A stretch of DNA of 64,000 nucleotides, taken from positions 15,057,001 to 15,121,000 of the forward strand of contig BSBM01000150.1 of the NCBI GenBank assembly GCA_027924585.1. The letters run 5' to 3'. Made by a program: the position numbers and the translations under genes. This DNA is from Larix kaempferi. Its lineage: Eukaryota; Streptophyta; Pinopsida; Pinales; Pinaceae. Below, in pieces: positions 33,469-44,449 of this stretch. Position 1 is the stretch's first letter; each line of letters begins with the position of its first letter. The notes under the pieces were generated by a model. It was given only the letters and a program-made list of their open reading frames with translations. It did not search any database and was not told the DNA's origin.

Positions 33469-34626
33469 TCAAAGCTTTGGTTGGAGAAATTGTTGCAAAA
33501 TCTGAAGGAGTGGTTCCCCGGTAGCATCCTCGGTTTGCATTTCGGGCCACTGACGCCTTTGGAGTGTCAAGGAGGATTGCTTGGAAGGCTGTAGATGAAG
33601 AAGAACCCTGTCAGCTGCGTGGAAAATGCGCTCAGAATGGTGCTGGTTGGCTTGTTGTTTTCGGTGAATTCTGGCCATGTGAAGATTGTCCTGCAGAATG
33701 AGAAGAATCTGATCGCGGTTTCGAAGAACCGAGTCAATTTCCTGAACTGGAGAGCTGCTAAGGGTGTATGGAAGAAGAACTGGCGGTGTTTGTCCATAGA
33801 TTGCTTCATATGGTGTCCTTTGATATGTGGTATTGTACCACCAGAGTGCTGCTAGGAAATCCATAGAAATAGTTGGCCAAAGCTGTGTAGGGATGGGCAA
33901 GGGTTTGATCAATCCCGAAAGGAGTGTCGGTTCCCCCTTGTTGACTTGGAAAGTATCATCGTTAGCCACCATCTGTTGAATTGTCATTTTTAGTCCCGGC
34001 CAAAAGAAGTTACATTGTTCCTGGTCATACATTTTGCAGAACCCAGAGTGCCCTGTTGATGAAGAAGCATGGAGTTCATAGAAGAGATAGCCTTGTTGAA
34101 CATATTGCAACCAATTTGGAACAAGCAGAGAAAGAGCTGTAAGAGAAATTGGGTCATCAATTGTGCGAGAAGGAGCATCTTCCACCATATTGTCCTTACC
34201 CTTCTTGTAAGTGATCACATAGGGATAACCCATGAGTTGGATAACCCATTGCAGGTGTGTTGGGGAGGAGACCCATTGTTCCAGAAAATTTTTCAGACTC
34301 GGGAGATCAGTCTTGATGCAGAAATAATTGCCTAATAGGTATGACTGCCACTTCTGTACTACATGCAAAATAGCCATCATTTCCTGCTGAGAGGTAGATG
34401 TGGCTACATTCTTACCGGAAAGGTCTCTTGAAGGCAGCAAGCTCATTGGTTCAACAAAGATACCTGCATTTCTATCCAAGGAAGTAGTGGAGACTGTTGA
34501 TGGGTGCATCTGAATGGAATTAAGCTGAGCGATGACACCATGTGAATTCTTCTTAAGGATTTTTTCCAGGCGATGTGAACTGATGATGAAGAGAGACCCT
34601 GGTTGCAAGCCCCTAAATTTGTGTTA
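33469..34626 (-). pseudogene. T pol remnant: partial RNase H fused to integrase ends
   Basis: One frame of about 380 codons. It starts after the protease with QPGSLFIISSHRLEKILKKN, then jumps to RNase H (DLSGKNVATSTSQQEMMAIL, YKKGKDNMVEDAPSR), having lost the whole reverse transcriptase and the first catalytic Asp motif of RNase H. It continues into the integrase N-terminal region (GHSGFCKMYDQEQCNFFWPG), then passes from SMDFLAA directly to LWWYNTTYQRTPYEAIYGQT, so the DDE catalytic core is gone. The frame is nevertheless open to its natural end just before the polypurine tract. No chromodomain is visible. Confidence 0.75.
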
Positions 34627-35951
34627 TGCCCCATTGACTTTAAACTGCATCCAAAGTTCAGCAAAATCCCATAAGATGGGGCCAAGTGTGCGTAACCATT
34701 GAACGCCCAAAAGCACATCACATCCGATTAAGGGCAAGGCAAACATGTCAGAGCGTAGGTTATAATCTTCCATAGAGATACACACATTATGACACTTCCC
34801 TTGCAAGGTAAGGTGCCCCCATTAGCAACCATGACTTCAAAGTTGGAGCAAGGATGGACAAAACAATCAGCCTGTTTGGCAATTCGAGGGTCAATGAAGT
34901 TATGAGTGCTACCAGAATCAATGAGTATGGTAAGAGGAAGCTTCTTGAAGTATCCCCTAACCTGCATTGTTTGTGGGGTGGTGACGCCGGTTACAGCATG
35001 GAGAGAGATCTCGGGTGGGTCGTCCTGAGATGGGGTGTCAACAGGCGGGTGTTGCATGTCGACCAGATCATCTACTGTATCTGTAGCTTCTTCACCAAGT
35101 TCTAAGGCAGGCGGAGAATCCACATCCAAGAGATAGAGCTTTTGTTGAACACATCTATGTCCCCGAGTGAATTTCTCATCACAATTATAGCAAAGCTCTT
35201 TTTCTCGGCGTGCCTGCATTTCTATTTTAGACAAATGCTTGATAGGAGTTGGTTGAGGAGCAAGCGTGATGGGAGGTCGTTGGGAACCCATATTTCTGAA
35301 GGAAACAAAGGTGGGTTTGGAGCGTTGTTGAGCTGCGATCTTGTCCTCGGCCAACTTAGCCAACTCTAGGACTTCCATCATTGTGTTGGGACAAAACATT
35401 TTGACCTCTGAGCAGATTTCATCCTTGAGACCACTGATAAAACAACTCCTGTAGAATTCATCAAACAATCCTTCTGTGTGATTGGCTAGTTTCTCAAATT
35501 CCATCTGATACTCTCTCACTGTGCCAGTTTGGTGAAGTTTAGTGAGTGCTCCTGTGAAGTTGTCAAAAACACTAGGACCAAATCGTGGCAAAATGAGTTG
35601 GCAAAAATCGGTCCAGTTTGGCTCGGGATGAGCTTTGATGTACCAACGGTACCATTGAAGGGCTTCCTGTTCCAAATGAAAGGATGCAAGTGGAACTTTC
35701 TGAACATCAAAAGTATTATGCAGACTGAAATATTGTTCTGCTCGGTATATCCATCCAATCGGATCAGTACCATTGAAGCGAGGAAAATCAAGCTTCGGCC
35801 TACGAAAATTGCTAGAAGCAGAGAACTCAGTGGCTGCAAAAGATTCTGGCTGTCTGGTATTGTTCATGGCTGAATGCTGAAGATGGAGGCTGAGAAATTT
35901 TTCATCCAGCTCTTGGAGTTTGGTTTGGATGGTTGCCAGTGCTTCCTCCAT
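34627..35951 (-). pseudogene. T gag and aspartic protease
   Basis: Met at 35951 (MEEALATIQTKLQELDEKF) is the likely start; the frame is open 24 codons further up. The Gag core includes PKLDFPRFNGTDPIGWIYRA and LTKLHQTGTVREYQMEFEKL. A zinc-knuckle-like CYNCDEKFTRGHRC follows, with CX2C then a longer spacing to His and Cys, as in chromovirus Gag. The protease active site is LIDSGSTHNFID. After TLPCKG (about 34800) the frame shifts by one, continues through LGVQWLRTLGPILWDF and meets a stop at about 34620. Confidence 0.82.
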
Positions 35952-37297
35952 GGTGTGTGCTCCTGCACAGATGACAACCATAACCAGGTTTTTTTTTTTT
36001 TGGTTGACTGGGTAGGAAAACAAAAACAGGAACTACTTCAGTAAGGGAAAAGTTGGATTTGGGAAAAAATCAGAAGGATAATTGGGGTTTGACTAGGTTT
36101 TGGACACTGTTGGATAGACAGGGAAGCAAAAATGAGGATTTCAGAAGCGGGGTGAAAGAATGGGAAAATTTGGTAGAGGGGAACAAAGAAGCAGAATTCA
36201 GAAAGGAACTCTGTGGTAAAATTTGAAGGTGATTGGGTGAAATCTGAGGAAGTTATGGCAAACCCTAAAAATAGGCAAATGTGAGATTTCGGGCTGTAGG
36301 AAGGGGAAATGAGGATAGGGTCCTTAGGAATGAAATATGCAGAATGGAATGACAGGGGTTCCCTGAAAATTTCAAGGGAAACAGAGGTAAAACAAGGGAG
36401 ATATGGAGGAAAAACTGAATTATTTATTTATTTATTTTTCCATACTGGAGCGGCTACGGCTCAGAAGTAATCTGGAACAACACCGAACGGCTGGATCTGG
36501 AACGGCTTGCAAAATGGATCTGAAATGGCGCAGCAGTGATCGACAATAGTTCAGCTGAAAGTAGATATGGACCCCAGGTATTTGCGGCTTCCTAACAGTT
36601 CAGGGTTTTCACTCGGCCACCAATGCTGTTTGACGGCTTGCGTATTGGGGCAGTACCCCTCACTCCACGGCTCAGGTAAAACTGATATCCGCTTTGCCAC
36701 AAACGACAGCTATTGGTTTACCTCACGGGTGGGAACTAGTCAATCAGGTAGGGGTCGTTGCCCTTTTCGCTGGCAGGTCCTCTGAATGGGCCAGCTACTT
36801 CGGGGTTCCTGTGGTACTCCTCACAATGAGTTTTAGGGCTTATGCCCAAGTACTTCCCACAGTTAAGCGGATAGGGATTATTCCCAAATCCGAACCTGCA
36901 ACAGAAAAAAAAATTGGGCAGAAATTCCACCCAATGTTCAAAAACCGGATCTATATTGCTCAGAATTGCTATTATAGCATGTTTCCGGAACTGGAACAAC
37001 CACTCTGCTTCTACCCATGAAAGCGGAATAGAAATCTGGGCACTCGGTCAAAAGATTTTCTTGCCGCAATTTCCGCGGCCGTCACCAAAATTCTGAAAAA
37101 TTGCTGATTTTAAATCCGCGATATCTCCACTTTTAGAACTCCAAATGAGATGATTGTTTTTTTGAAACTACGTATTTTTGAAAGAGGAATTCAGATATGC
37201 AATCGGTTTCTTCTGATTTTGTGCAGAAAGTTTCAGAAATTGATCTGAAAGTTGTCGCCCCCAAAAAGAAAAAAATTTCCCACTTGTGCCAAGGAAA
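35952..37297 (-). other. T leader, no coding signal
   Basis: Untranslated region between the primer site and gag, about 1.3 kb. An A/T-rich run (35989-36000) lies close to the gag start. Open frames on the plus strand have no recognisable content. Confidence 0.5.
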
Positions 37298-37311
37298 GTG
37301 CTCTGATACCA
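37298..37311 (-). other. T primer binding site (initiator tRNA-Met type)
   Basis: TGGTATCAGAGCAC on the minus strand, two bases inside the 5' LTR. Confidence 0.88.
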
Positions 37312-37313
37312 GA

Positions 37314-37698
37314 TGTGATGAACCTGCAATAATTAATTAATGCAAATACACAAGATATCAGAAATAATAGAACAGAATCACTTTTATATTGATCACGGGC
37401 CACTTCAAGGGGGCAACCTCCTTTGAGCAAGCTCAATACAATTAACTTCACGGTGCCTTCAATGACCTCAACATACACTTATATACTAAGTCTATGCCCA
37501 ATACTATGAGTCAAAACCATGGGACATATAATACTACAGGACAACTTACAAAGCATATGCGTCCAATACTATGGATCAATACTATGGGCTAATATAAACT
37601 ACGGATCAACAAATACTACGGGACGACTTACAAAGCATATGCGTCCAATAACAATATACTAACATAGTAAAGAGAAGGGTTGACATAGGTTCCTAACA
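37314..37698 (-). repeat. T 5' LTR
   Basis: 385 bp direct repeat of 33055-33439. Confidence 0.93.
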
Positions 37699-37703
37699 AT
37701 CAT

Positions 37704-38002
37704 CCTCATACTTTTGGATTTGTTCTCATCACATTTGATCTGAAGAGCAAGTACAAGCACATGCTTTCTGAGCATGATCCACTTCTTCCCAAGAAGAAGA
37801 TACCTCCATACATATGACCAAGCATCACACCTGCTTGAGTTTGGAGCATTTATTTTTGTGTGTGCCTTACAGTCTATTTTTGAGGGGGGATATTTTTTCC
37901 ATGATGTTTTCCCCATTTCCTTGGTTTATTGACTATTATTATTCATTGTATTGGGTGACCTTTGGTCTTACTTACCAGGGCCCAAGATGGCTTAAAGGGG
38001 TG
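37704..38002 (+). other. M internal sequence, 3' part
   Basis: About 300 non-coding bases with a GAGGGGGGATAT purine tract (37879-37890) and an AAAGGGGTG tract abutting the 3' LTR. Confidence 0.5.
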
Positions 38003-38749
38003 TGTTAGGATATTCCTATACTCCATTGTTCTACTAGCATTTTCATCCTTTGCATTTTCAGTCATGCATGCACTTTTAGGGTTTGCATGCATCCCAGTTA
38101 GCTAGCCCCCAAAGCTTCTTTCCACTCAGTTTCAGCCCTCCTGATGCTTAGTGCGCCCTCCTTTCACCTACTGCATGAGAAAGGCGCCCTTCCTTACCTA
38201 CGATTCAGTTATCTTCAGTTCTTTCCTTGATTTAAGGCTAGACTGACTCTCAACTAATTGTATCACTCCGATGGACCTCCAGTGAGACTTGACTACCCAT
38301 TCTGACTCTAGTTAGCTCCTCATGCACCCTCCACTGAGCCTCCTTCATTCAGTTAGTGCCAGTTACACTCAGTTACACCCACCACACTCAGTTAGACTCA
38401 ATTTGACTGATGGCTGACAGTTACTTGTGCATTGATGACTCCAATGATGAGATAGACTACTAGTTGTGCTCCGATGACACTCCAGTGATCTTTTGATCAC
38501 TCCATGAAGGCTAATTTGAATTGACACCTTGGCATTCGAATCCTCATGCATTGTACTACTTATTTGTCCATATTGTGATTAATTAATTAGTGTGTGTGAA
38601 GTATTTTTGCTTCTATCCGAGTTCTATTGTATTATTATTCTGTTGCTCATTACACTGCATTGACCACTCTTCTTCTATCTTCCTACTTAATCATAATTAC
38701 TCTTGTGAGGTATACATCATCTCTTAGATTTGTTGTGAGAATTTTCATA
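38003..38749 (+). repeat. M 3' LTR
   Basis: 747 bp copy of 31006-31786 with two deletions and about 25-30 substitutions. It ends TTTTCATA where the 5' copy ends TTTTCACA. Confidence 0.9.
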
Positions 38750-39129
38750 AAGTATGCAAATACATCTATGTGTTTTTATTTATATGTAGATTTGTTCATT
38801 GATGAATAGGAATGGGTTTTGTTGAGGCCCCGAAGGTGCAAAATGTTCAGTTAGGGATTTGGGGAGGAAATATACACCTCCCTGTGGTGTTCATGATTCC
38901 CCCTGTGGATCAAATGAAGGGAATGAGACATGACAGAGTAATATAAGAGCCTTGTAGAGTGGGGAAGAGGCCTTGAGGAAGTTTGTGGCCACATTTTAGG
39001 TTGTATGAATGATAGTATTAGAGATATCAGATGAGGCTGAAGATCATGCAGTTTCATAGAGCTCGCCAAGAGATTTTCAATAGTACCATATTTTCCCCAA
39101 ATGGACTTAGGATGAAGAAGTTATGGACC

Positions 39130-39660
39130 TAAGAAGTTGTGCAGTTGGGCTCCCAACTTTTCGAATCTGCATTGTAAATTGCGGATTGCGAAAGTCGGAA
39201 GGGTGTTTTTCTCCATATTTGCGAGTTGGATTTCTGACTTCCAAGTCCTGCAAAGTGGATTGCGAAAGTTGGAAAGGTGATATTCCCAGATTGTGCAAAT
39301 TGGTGTTCCAACTTTCGAGTTCTGCATTGCAAATTGCAGATTGCGGAAGTCAGAGAGGAGATTTCTTTGGAACATAGAATTGGGGTTCCGACTTCTGAAT
39401 CCTGCATTGAGTATTGCGGATTGAGGGAGTCAGAGGTGAATTTTTCCGGAGTGGCAGAGTTTGGCATTCCGAATTCTGAGTTCTGCATTGCGGTATGCGG
39501 AAGTCGGAGACGTGTTTCATCGAAGTTGGAATTTGTTGTTCCGACTTCTGAATCCTGCAAGGTGGATTGTGGAAGTCGGAGGGATGTTTTTATGAAACTA
39601 TGAAATTGTGGTTCCATTGTTCTGAATTCCACATTGCGTCTTGCGGATTGTATACCGAGG
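39130..39660 (+). repeat. Hairpin-unit array in N 5' LTR
   Basis: Seven or so degenerate units of 70-80 bp. Each contains a sequence like CCGACTTCTGAATCCTGCA and its imperfect complement TGGATTGTGGAAGTCGG, so each can fold into a hairpin. The equivalent arrays are at 46150-46745 (N 3' LTR) and 50480-51235 (P). Confidence 0.75.
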
Positions 39661-39770
39661 ATGTTTTTTGTAGAAGTTATGGTAGTTTAAAGAAAACAAT
39701 TAGCAATGGATTCTAAGGTTGTCTCGCCTCGCCTCTAAAGGGAACCGAGGTGGAAGGGGATGTGACAGAG

Positions 39771-39783
39771 TGGTATCAGAGCC
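39771..39783 (+). other. N primer binding site (initiator tRNA-Met type)
   Basis: TGGTATCAGAGCC, three bases (GAG) after the 5' LTR. Confidence 0.88.
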
Positions 39784-42700
39784 TAAGGTTGCAACACTGG
39801 GGTTGCTTGGGAAAAAGTATGAGTTACAGGCAGGTAACCAAGAATTAAATGAGATGCATGGGCATACAATGTGCCTTGAAGGACTCCATATGGAGTTGGA
39901 CTTGAACAGATTGCAATGTTGATAAATAGGGAAATATCTCACCTTAAACTATTTCTGTTTATAGCATAGGAATTGCATGCTTGGAAAGTAGCAAGTAGGA
40001 ATGTCATGCATGTGTGTATGTATTGAATTGCTACTTGGTGATAAAATCATAGCTAATGATTCCTTGTGTGCTTGCTAGAGGCCATGAAATTGGGTCAACT
40101 ATGATGTGGAAGAGGAATTCCATACTATGATGAGGAATTGGAGAGGGAGAATCCCTCAACTCTTCTCTTGTTGTTATATTTATATTTTCTGAGTTATATA
40201 TATATGATAGTATGGCATAGGAAGGTTGAAAATGCAAGAGATTAGATAGATGAAATGTGTATGCATGGTAGGCATATTAAGAGATAATGCATACTGCATG
40301 TAAACTTATGTGTGCTTGCATATGGTATTGCATATTGATAAAAGTTGTTAATGATCACATTGCATTTCAATTTGAATTCACACCTAACAAGGATGCACAT
40401 CCACTAAAGGGATTGCGGGAAAAGCTTATGCTGCATGCCTATGATCCTTGCAATGTTGCACAATGAATGGAGAAAATATTTTTGATATGCCTTGCTTACA
40501 CTTTGCTTGAGAAATTATGAAAGTGTTGTTTCTGGTGGTTCTTCCTTTTATCAAGATGATATACTAGATACCATGGTCAACATAATACATCCAAGTTTGT
40601 TGGAAACCACAACAAAAGGACCAAGATAATAGAAGCATGGCTGAGGATGCTGATGATGATATTGCATATGACTAGTAGTCTGTGGAGAAAGGCTGGAGCA
40701 CAAATCCATGATCAATAGGATGGTGGAAGGATTGTGTAGACCTTATTAAGAGACCAAACTGATAAGGTAACATCAGATATGTTTATGGCAGCCATGCAGG
40801 TAATGTTTATTTCTATTGATTGTACAAGTGTTAAGAAAGGATGGGTAAGAATCCCTTTAACCATGTTTTAAATCATCATAAAATCATATGCATGTAATAG
40901 TGAATGCATTTATGTGAATGACATCCCACGGGGTATGGTGAGGTATGTGGTAGTAAGGGAAATGAGCATTATACTAGGTGACTGTTTAAAATTTTGAATG
41001 AATCCATAAGAAATAAGAGCATGCCATGTGTGAATCCATGAGGATCATGTTGGGTTGTGAAGCCTGCAGTGCTCAACAAGTAGCCCATGAACTCCCTATT
41101 GGTGTTAATTTGGGATGAAATATATTTGCCAACAACCAAGGAGTGAGAGGACTCCTGATGTGTTGTGTTTGGATGAAGAAGAAGGAACCCAGATAATTAA
41201 CCAAGTAATTAGGGAGATGGATGGGTATTGTGTTGAAGCATTGACTAAGAGGCCCAACTTACCATGGTAAGAAACATGTATAGGAACAAAGATGTTCATA
41301 GAAATGGCAGAGTGCATTGGGTGAATGTAGATTAAGATAATATGTAAATCTTGTTGATTATGCATGCATATGTGTGGTTACATATATGTTAATATGCATT
41401 GTGTGGATGGATGGCTATGGTGTATATTTCATTGAAATTAGATAATAGATGAAATAGTAGAATTGTTGAAAATTCTAAGATCCTTTCATAAGATGCTATG
41501 GGGAAAGAATTGCATGAAGAGGGTAGTCATGTTTGATGGGCTACCGGGATGATCTATTGGGAGGACACAGTTGCATGAAATGATATGGTTGTGTAATCAT
41601 GAATGATGAAAGTTTTATTTGACTTCATGTATATATGATGTGAATGTATCTTGCAAATTATTGTAATAAGAATGCACATAAAGTAGATGTATTTCATTAC
41701 ATTTGAAATAACAACAACTGATAGTGTTTGAATTATGGAGTATTATAATTCTGTGATCACTTCAATGACTGTTGTTACAATGGAATTATTATGTGCATGG
41801 ATACTCACCAAGGGTTTGGCTGATTGAATTTCAGATTTGATATTTTGCTAATGAGTACTAATGGTTGTTTGGTTCTCCATAATTGTGTCAAGAAGACATG
41901 TTGTAGGTGGATGTCTATGCTATGGGAGTAATCCTAAACCATAACGTACAAAGTGATACCACTTACAAGAGCCAAACAATATGAGGATGGCCTCATGGTT
42001 GAATAAACCAAAATTATGTACTAAAAAAAATTGTAAACTCAGATTTGAGCTTGATTGAGGAGGACACATTGCAGGAAGAGAAGATACATCTGCAAACAGA
42101 TAATTATTTTGTGACCCTTGCTAAAATTATGCATGTCTCATTATTAGAGTTAATGTCCAGGGCATGTTTTTATTTCAGACTGCTTGAGTGTGCATGTTTT
42201 ATTTTAGAGTGATTAGGGCCTACATGACTCACATAAGAAAGGGGTGCACACCTTTTGGGTGCTGTGTTGTGTTATGGTTGTCAACATTGAATAAACCCTA
42301 AAGGAATGGACGCATTCCTGGTGTTTCAATATTAGAGAGTGAACTTGTATGAAGTATGTTACAATTTTATATCAGCAATACTGATGAGCTTACCTATCCA
42401 CCTTGTGTTGTCAAGTATTACACATACAATTGGTGATGCATGCTAAGGAGAAAAGTGAGGTGGGTGACGAGATTGGCTAGAGCGCGAGGAGATGCCTATG
42501 GCTCCGTAGTAGAGCCTTGACCTGGAAATGGTCATGGTGCAGTTTCCTTCCATTGGCCTGTTGACCCAGACAAAAGTGTTGGCTTGGAGATGGAGAGGGA
42601 AAACCAGGTATGGGACTGGTTTGGCACCATAAATGCTTGGTAAATCCAGTGGGTGCACTCGTTGGGCATTGAATGTTGTGGAGCAGCCGACGTGCTAGCC

Positions 42701-43831
42701 AAACATTCCTTAAATGCTTGATAAACCCAGTCGGCGTACTGGCATAGCATATTGATTAATGGGATTCCTAATAAACCCAGTCGGTGTACTGGCATAGCAT
42801 ATTGATTAATGGGATTCCTAATAAACCCAGTCGGTGTACTGGCTTGAGATTTCCTATTTGAATGATTGTGGTGCAGCTTACGTGCTGGAAAAACATTCGT
42901 TATTGTATCTGCATGCGATCCAAGGCTTGTAAAACAAAGAAGTATCCTGTGGAATAGCGTGGATATGTCCAATACAAATAAGTATTTGGTTATGTTGCAA
43001 CTTCTTGATTATTTAATGTGAATAGACGTGTGTATATGATTCGTCTATGGTTATTAAACTCTTGTTTAGAGATAAACCCTATGAAAATGAACTTGACATG
43101 TGAATTGACTCAATGTTTGCATGTAGGTGCTGCTGGAAGCAAGAACCTTGAAGGAATCCTAAGGATGCATGTGGACATGTGACTATCCTAGAAAACTCAG
43201 TATGAGTATCAATGGAAATGGTGCTAGTGGATTGGTGTGGGTCCTAGCAGCCAAAGGTTTTGTAGGAAACAATGGGGAAGGGTTCCCTGGTTGAGAATCC
43301 TTAGACAGACCTTAGACACCAAGTGTCATCACCAAAACAAGGAAAAGGCGAGTCAAGCATTCACATTTGAAGTGAAAGAGACCAAGGAGCATGGAACCAC
43401 AGTTGTGGTGGGACTCCGGATTGGAACAAGATTAAGAAGGGGAAACTCTTTCTCTTCTCTTTCCCTTTTGGTTGATGCATCCTAGAAACAGAAAATTGTT
43501 GAATGCATGTTATGGTTGAAAGTTGATTGTGTTTATTTTACTTGAAATAAATGGTGAATGGTGAATTAGTTAATTCCCCATGGAAGGATGAACATGAATG
43601 AGTTCATTTGTATGTTGGACAAGCATGAAATGTGTGGAAGTCTCATGGATAAAGCATGAAATTTCCATGTCAATTGGGAAATTAATTTACCAATCTTAAT
43701 GCTTATGTTATGCCTGGCCTAACAAGAATTGCAATGGTGAATTGCACAGGTGAAAATTAAATCAATTGGTTGCAGTTGTTACAAGACAAGTGTTGCTAGT
43801 AAGAAAAGTGTGAACAATTATGCACATTGAC
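39784..43831 (+). other. N internal region without recognisable coding
   Basis: About 4 kb of AT-rich sequence with no ORF resembling Gag or Pol on either strand. It contains the 50 bp tandem repeat at 42719-42848. Large non-coding interiors of this kind define LARD-type elements. Confidence 0.6.
42719..42848 (+). repeat. 50 bp tandem repeat, about 2.5 copies
   Basis: Units start at 42721, 42771 and 42821 (ATAAACCCAGTCGGTGTACT...) and are nearly identical. Diverged single copies of the same motif occur in the N LTR (about 30583-30623, 45366-45402) and in P (54470-54530). Confidence 0.9.
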
Positions 43832-44340
43832 CATGGCAGCAGACCAAACGCTATTGGATTTGGCTGGAAATATTCTTCAAACAATTGCCAAGACCCAAGA
43901 AAATCTTGGAAATGCTCAGGATACAAAATAAACAAAATGAGATGAACCACAAGGTTTTGCAGAACTCTATTTGTCTACAAAATGAGGTAAAGGGAATTTT
44001 GGAAGCTATCAACAGTGGAAAGGATAGTGCGTCAATGAAGAGGCTGTCACCCAATCAACCCACTAAGAAACGCACAACCCTGGAATACTTAAGGGAAATG
44101 GATCAGGTAAAGAAAAAGTGGTCACTGAATTGTTAGGAATGTGGAGGAAATCATTGCCTCCGTAACTTCCCAACAAAGGACAATAAGAAGAATTGTAGCC
44201 ATAAAGTTTCCAGAATTGTGGACCAACTGGAAGGTAAGGAAAAGGAATGGATTGTTGTGGAGCTGGAAGGTCAAAGCCAGCAGGACTAGCCTATAGAAAC
44301 CAAGGACTTGGTCCTGGAAGCTCAAAGTAAAAGATGAAAT
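43832..44340 (+). pseudogene. N small gag-like remnant with zinc-knuckle motif
   Basis: ATG 43832 opens MAADQTLLDLAGNILQTIAK. The best continuation is a different frame from 43885 (84 codons, ending KKKWSLNC), then a stop, then ECGGNHCLRNF. Together these look like a CX2CX3HX4C plant Gag knuckle with the last Cys changed to Phe. P carries the same MAADQ start (53486-53500, minus strand). This is the only protein-like part of N, and it is broken. Confidence 0.5.
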
Positions 44341-44449
44341 GTAGGACAAACCTACCACATTTTTTGTGAATTTTGGACATGTTTAAATTGTGTATGTATT
44401 CCTAAGTATTGCAACACCGAGGACGGTGTTATTCTAAGGTTGAGGTAAA

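Larger units (their letters stand above)
33055..37698 (-). mobile_element. Element T: chromovirus deletion derivative (Reina-like)
   Basis: Short LTRs (33055-33439 and 37314-37698, 385 bp each), target duplication ATCAT (33050-33054 and 37699-37703), Met primer site and polypurine tract all intact. On the minus strand it encodes gag-protease, then a fused pol that lacks the reverse transcriptase and the integrase core. The LTRs differ at 7 positions, all C/T or G/A. Structurally complete ends with defective enzymes imply movement in trans. Confidence 0.88.
31006..38749 (+). mobile_element. Element M: gag-only Copia-type element, split by T
   Basis: LTRs at 31006-31786 and 38003-38749, target duplication AAGTA (31001-31005 and 38750-38754), a Met primer site directly after the 5' LTR, and a purine tract before the 3' LTR. 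Without T the internal region is about 1.6 kb and encodes only a Gag-like protein, so it is non-autonomous. The LTRs differ by about 25-30 substitutions plus deletions in the 3' copy, so M is older than T and younger than N. Confidence 0.87.
29665..39767 (+). repeat. N 5' LTR, interrupted by M at 31006-38749
   Basis: TGTAATACCCCCATTTTGAC at the start, GGGGATGTGACA at the end. The piece after M resumes with TGCAAATACATCTATGTG, matching uninterrupted sequence at 45787 in the 3' LTR. The distal part carries the hairpin-repeat array (39130-39660). Confidence 0.88.

Noticed and set aside
39123-39632. Regular repeats with spacers that could suggest a CRISPR array
   Set aside because: Units are degenerate, the hairpin part is no better conserved than the spacer part, and the arrays lie inside plant LTRs. 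They are LTR repeats.
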